64,000 nt of DNA. Origin: Thamnaconus septentrionalis (taxonomy: Eukaryota; Chordata; Actinopteri; Tetraodontiformes; Monacanthidae). A model generated the notes under the pieces. It did no database searches. It worked only from the letters and a program-made list of their open reading frames with translations, and was not told the origin of the DNA. The position numbers and the translations under genes were made by a program. Location: NCBI GenBank assembly GCA_009823395.1, contig CM020514.1, positions 11,887,466-11,951,465 of the forward strand, read 5' to 3'. Shown in pieces: positions 63,412-64,000 of the stretch; the first letter of the stretch is position 1; each line of letters starts with the position of its first letter.

Positions 63412-64000
63412 GTGAGATCAAAAGAGCGACACATCAGAGTGGGAGTGTCCAACTGCTGCGGGAGGGAAAACTCACGATGTAAACTCGACTCTCTTTCTCG
63501 AGTCGTGAAAGCAAAAAGTCTCTTACAGGGCAATAATACAGGGTGTCCCAAAAAATTGAATTGAATTAAAAGTAATTATCTTGAAAACTACTTAGTCGAC
63601 CTCAATGAAATTGAACAGTTTGGGTGTTGAACATCATAAGTTTATTATGGGACTGATTTCATAAGTGTTCAGTATGTGCACCGCCTGTGACACGGCACAT
63701 GTCAGCTGGGTGTGTCGTGTCACAACTGGGTGACTGTGTGGGAGCATGTTCCAAAATGACGGCATGGCGCAACCTGAAAACAGAACAAAAATAAAAATTA
63801 AATATAAAATCTTGCTCTGTTTCTACACATTCTGTGAAAATCTGATGTTATTTCAACAAGAATTGCCAAAATTCTTGGCCTGCGAAATGGTGTCAAATTT
63901 TTTGGGACACCCTGTATTTCCAGATGTTTATAATTTCAGCAGAGACTTCAGCCCGACCGAGAATTTTTCCTCGTTACCTCATTCTTCATTACTCATCTCC
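63412..64000 (+). other. kansl1l: kansl1l intron running off the window
   Basis: The donor CTG|GTGAGA follows the last visible exon. The remainder is intronic and includes the TA-flanked MITE. The terminal exon(s) lie outside the window. Confidence 0.6.
63539..63914. mobile_element. TA-flanked MITE with TIR CAGGGTGTCCCAAAAAATT
   Basis: The left end CAGGGTGTCCCAAAAAATT and the right end AATTTTTTGGGACACCCTG are exact complements over 19 bp. TA flanks both sides (63537-63538 and 63915-63916), as for Tc1/mariner insertions. No transposase ORF. It lies just after the last visible kansl1l exon. Confidence 0.8.

Overview
The window looks like teleost fish nuclear DNA. It has spliced vertebrate genes with GT-AG introns, many CA/GT, TA and TTC microsatellites, fish-type intronless bitter-taste-receptor genes, and several short non-autonomous DNA transposons. 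All assignments come from reading the sequence and from remembered family features; no database search was possible.

Layout: (1) 1-9.4 kb has no convincing long gene. It holds microsatellites, stretches that look like conserved non-coding elements, and a Harbinger-like MITE. (2) At 9477-9605, minus strand, an uninterrupted 42-codon ORF encodes a single-pass membrane microprotein; it sits beside a CpG-rich, promoter-like block. (3) 11.3-20.15 kb, plus strand: znf148 (ZBP-89 family), six coding exons and a long 3' UTR. (4) 21.26-33.9 kb, plus strand: slc12a8, 13 coding exons, complete and in frame. (5) 35.37-46.3 kb, plus strand: heg1, 14 coding exons: mucin-like ectodomain, EGF repeats, membrane segment and conserved tail. 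(6) 47.16-49.72 kb: two tandem intronless tas2r-type receptor genes. (7) 50.6 kb to the right edge, plus strand: a kansl1l gene that continues beyond the window.

The order znf148-slc12a8-heg1 matches the human 3q21 neighbourhood (HEG1-SLC12A8-ZNF148). The genes have unrelated jobs: transcription factor, cation-chloride-cotransporter-family carrier, endothelial junction receptor, taste GPCRs and an NSL histone acetyltransferase complex subunit.

The most notable anomalies are reading-frame breaks in otherwise well-preserved genes. znf148 has a one-base excess in an A11 run and a 10-bp tandem duplication. heg1 has a net one-base shift in its mucin exon, and kansl1l has an exon junction that does not join in frame. 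Each can be placed because flanking exons are in perfect phase. They are either assembly errors or real lesions. The other main find is the unrecognised membrane microprotein.
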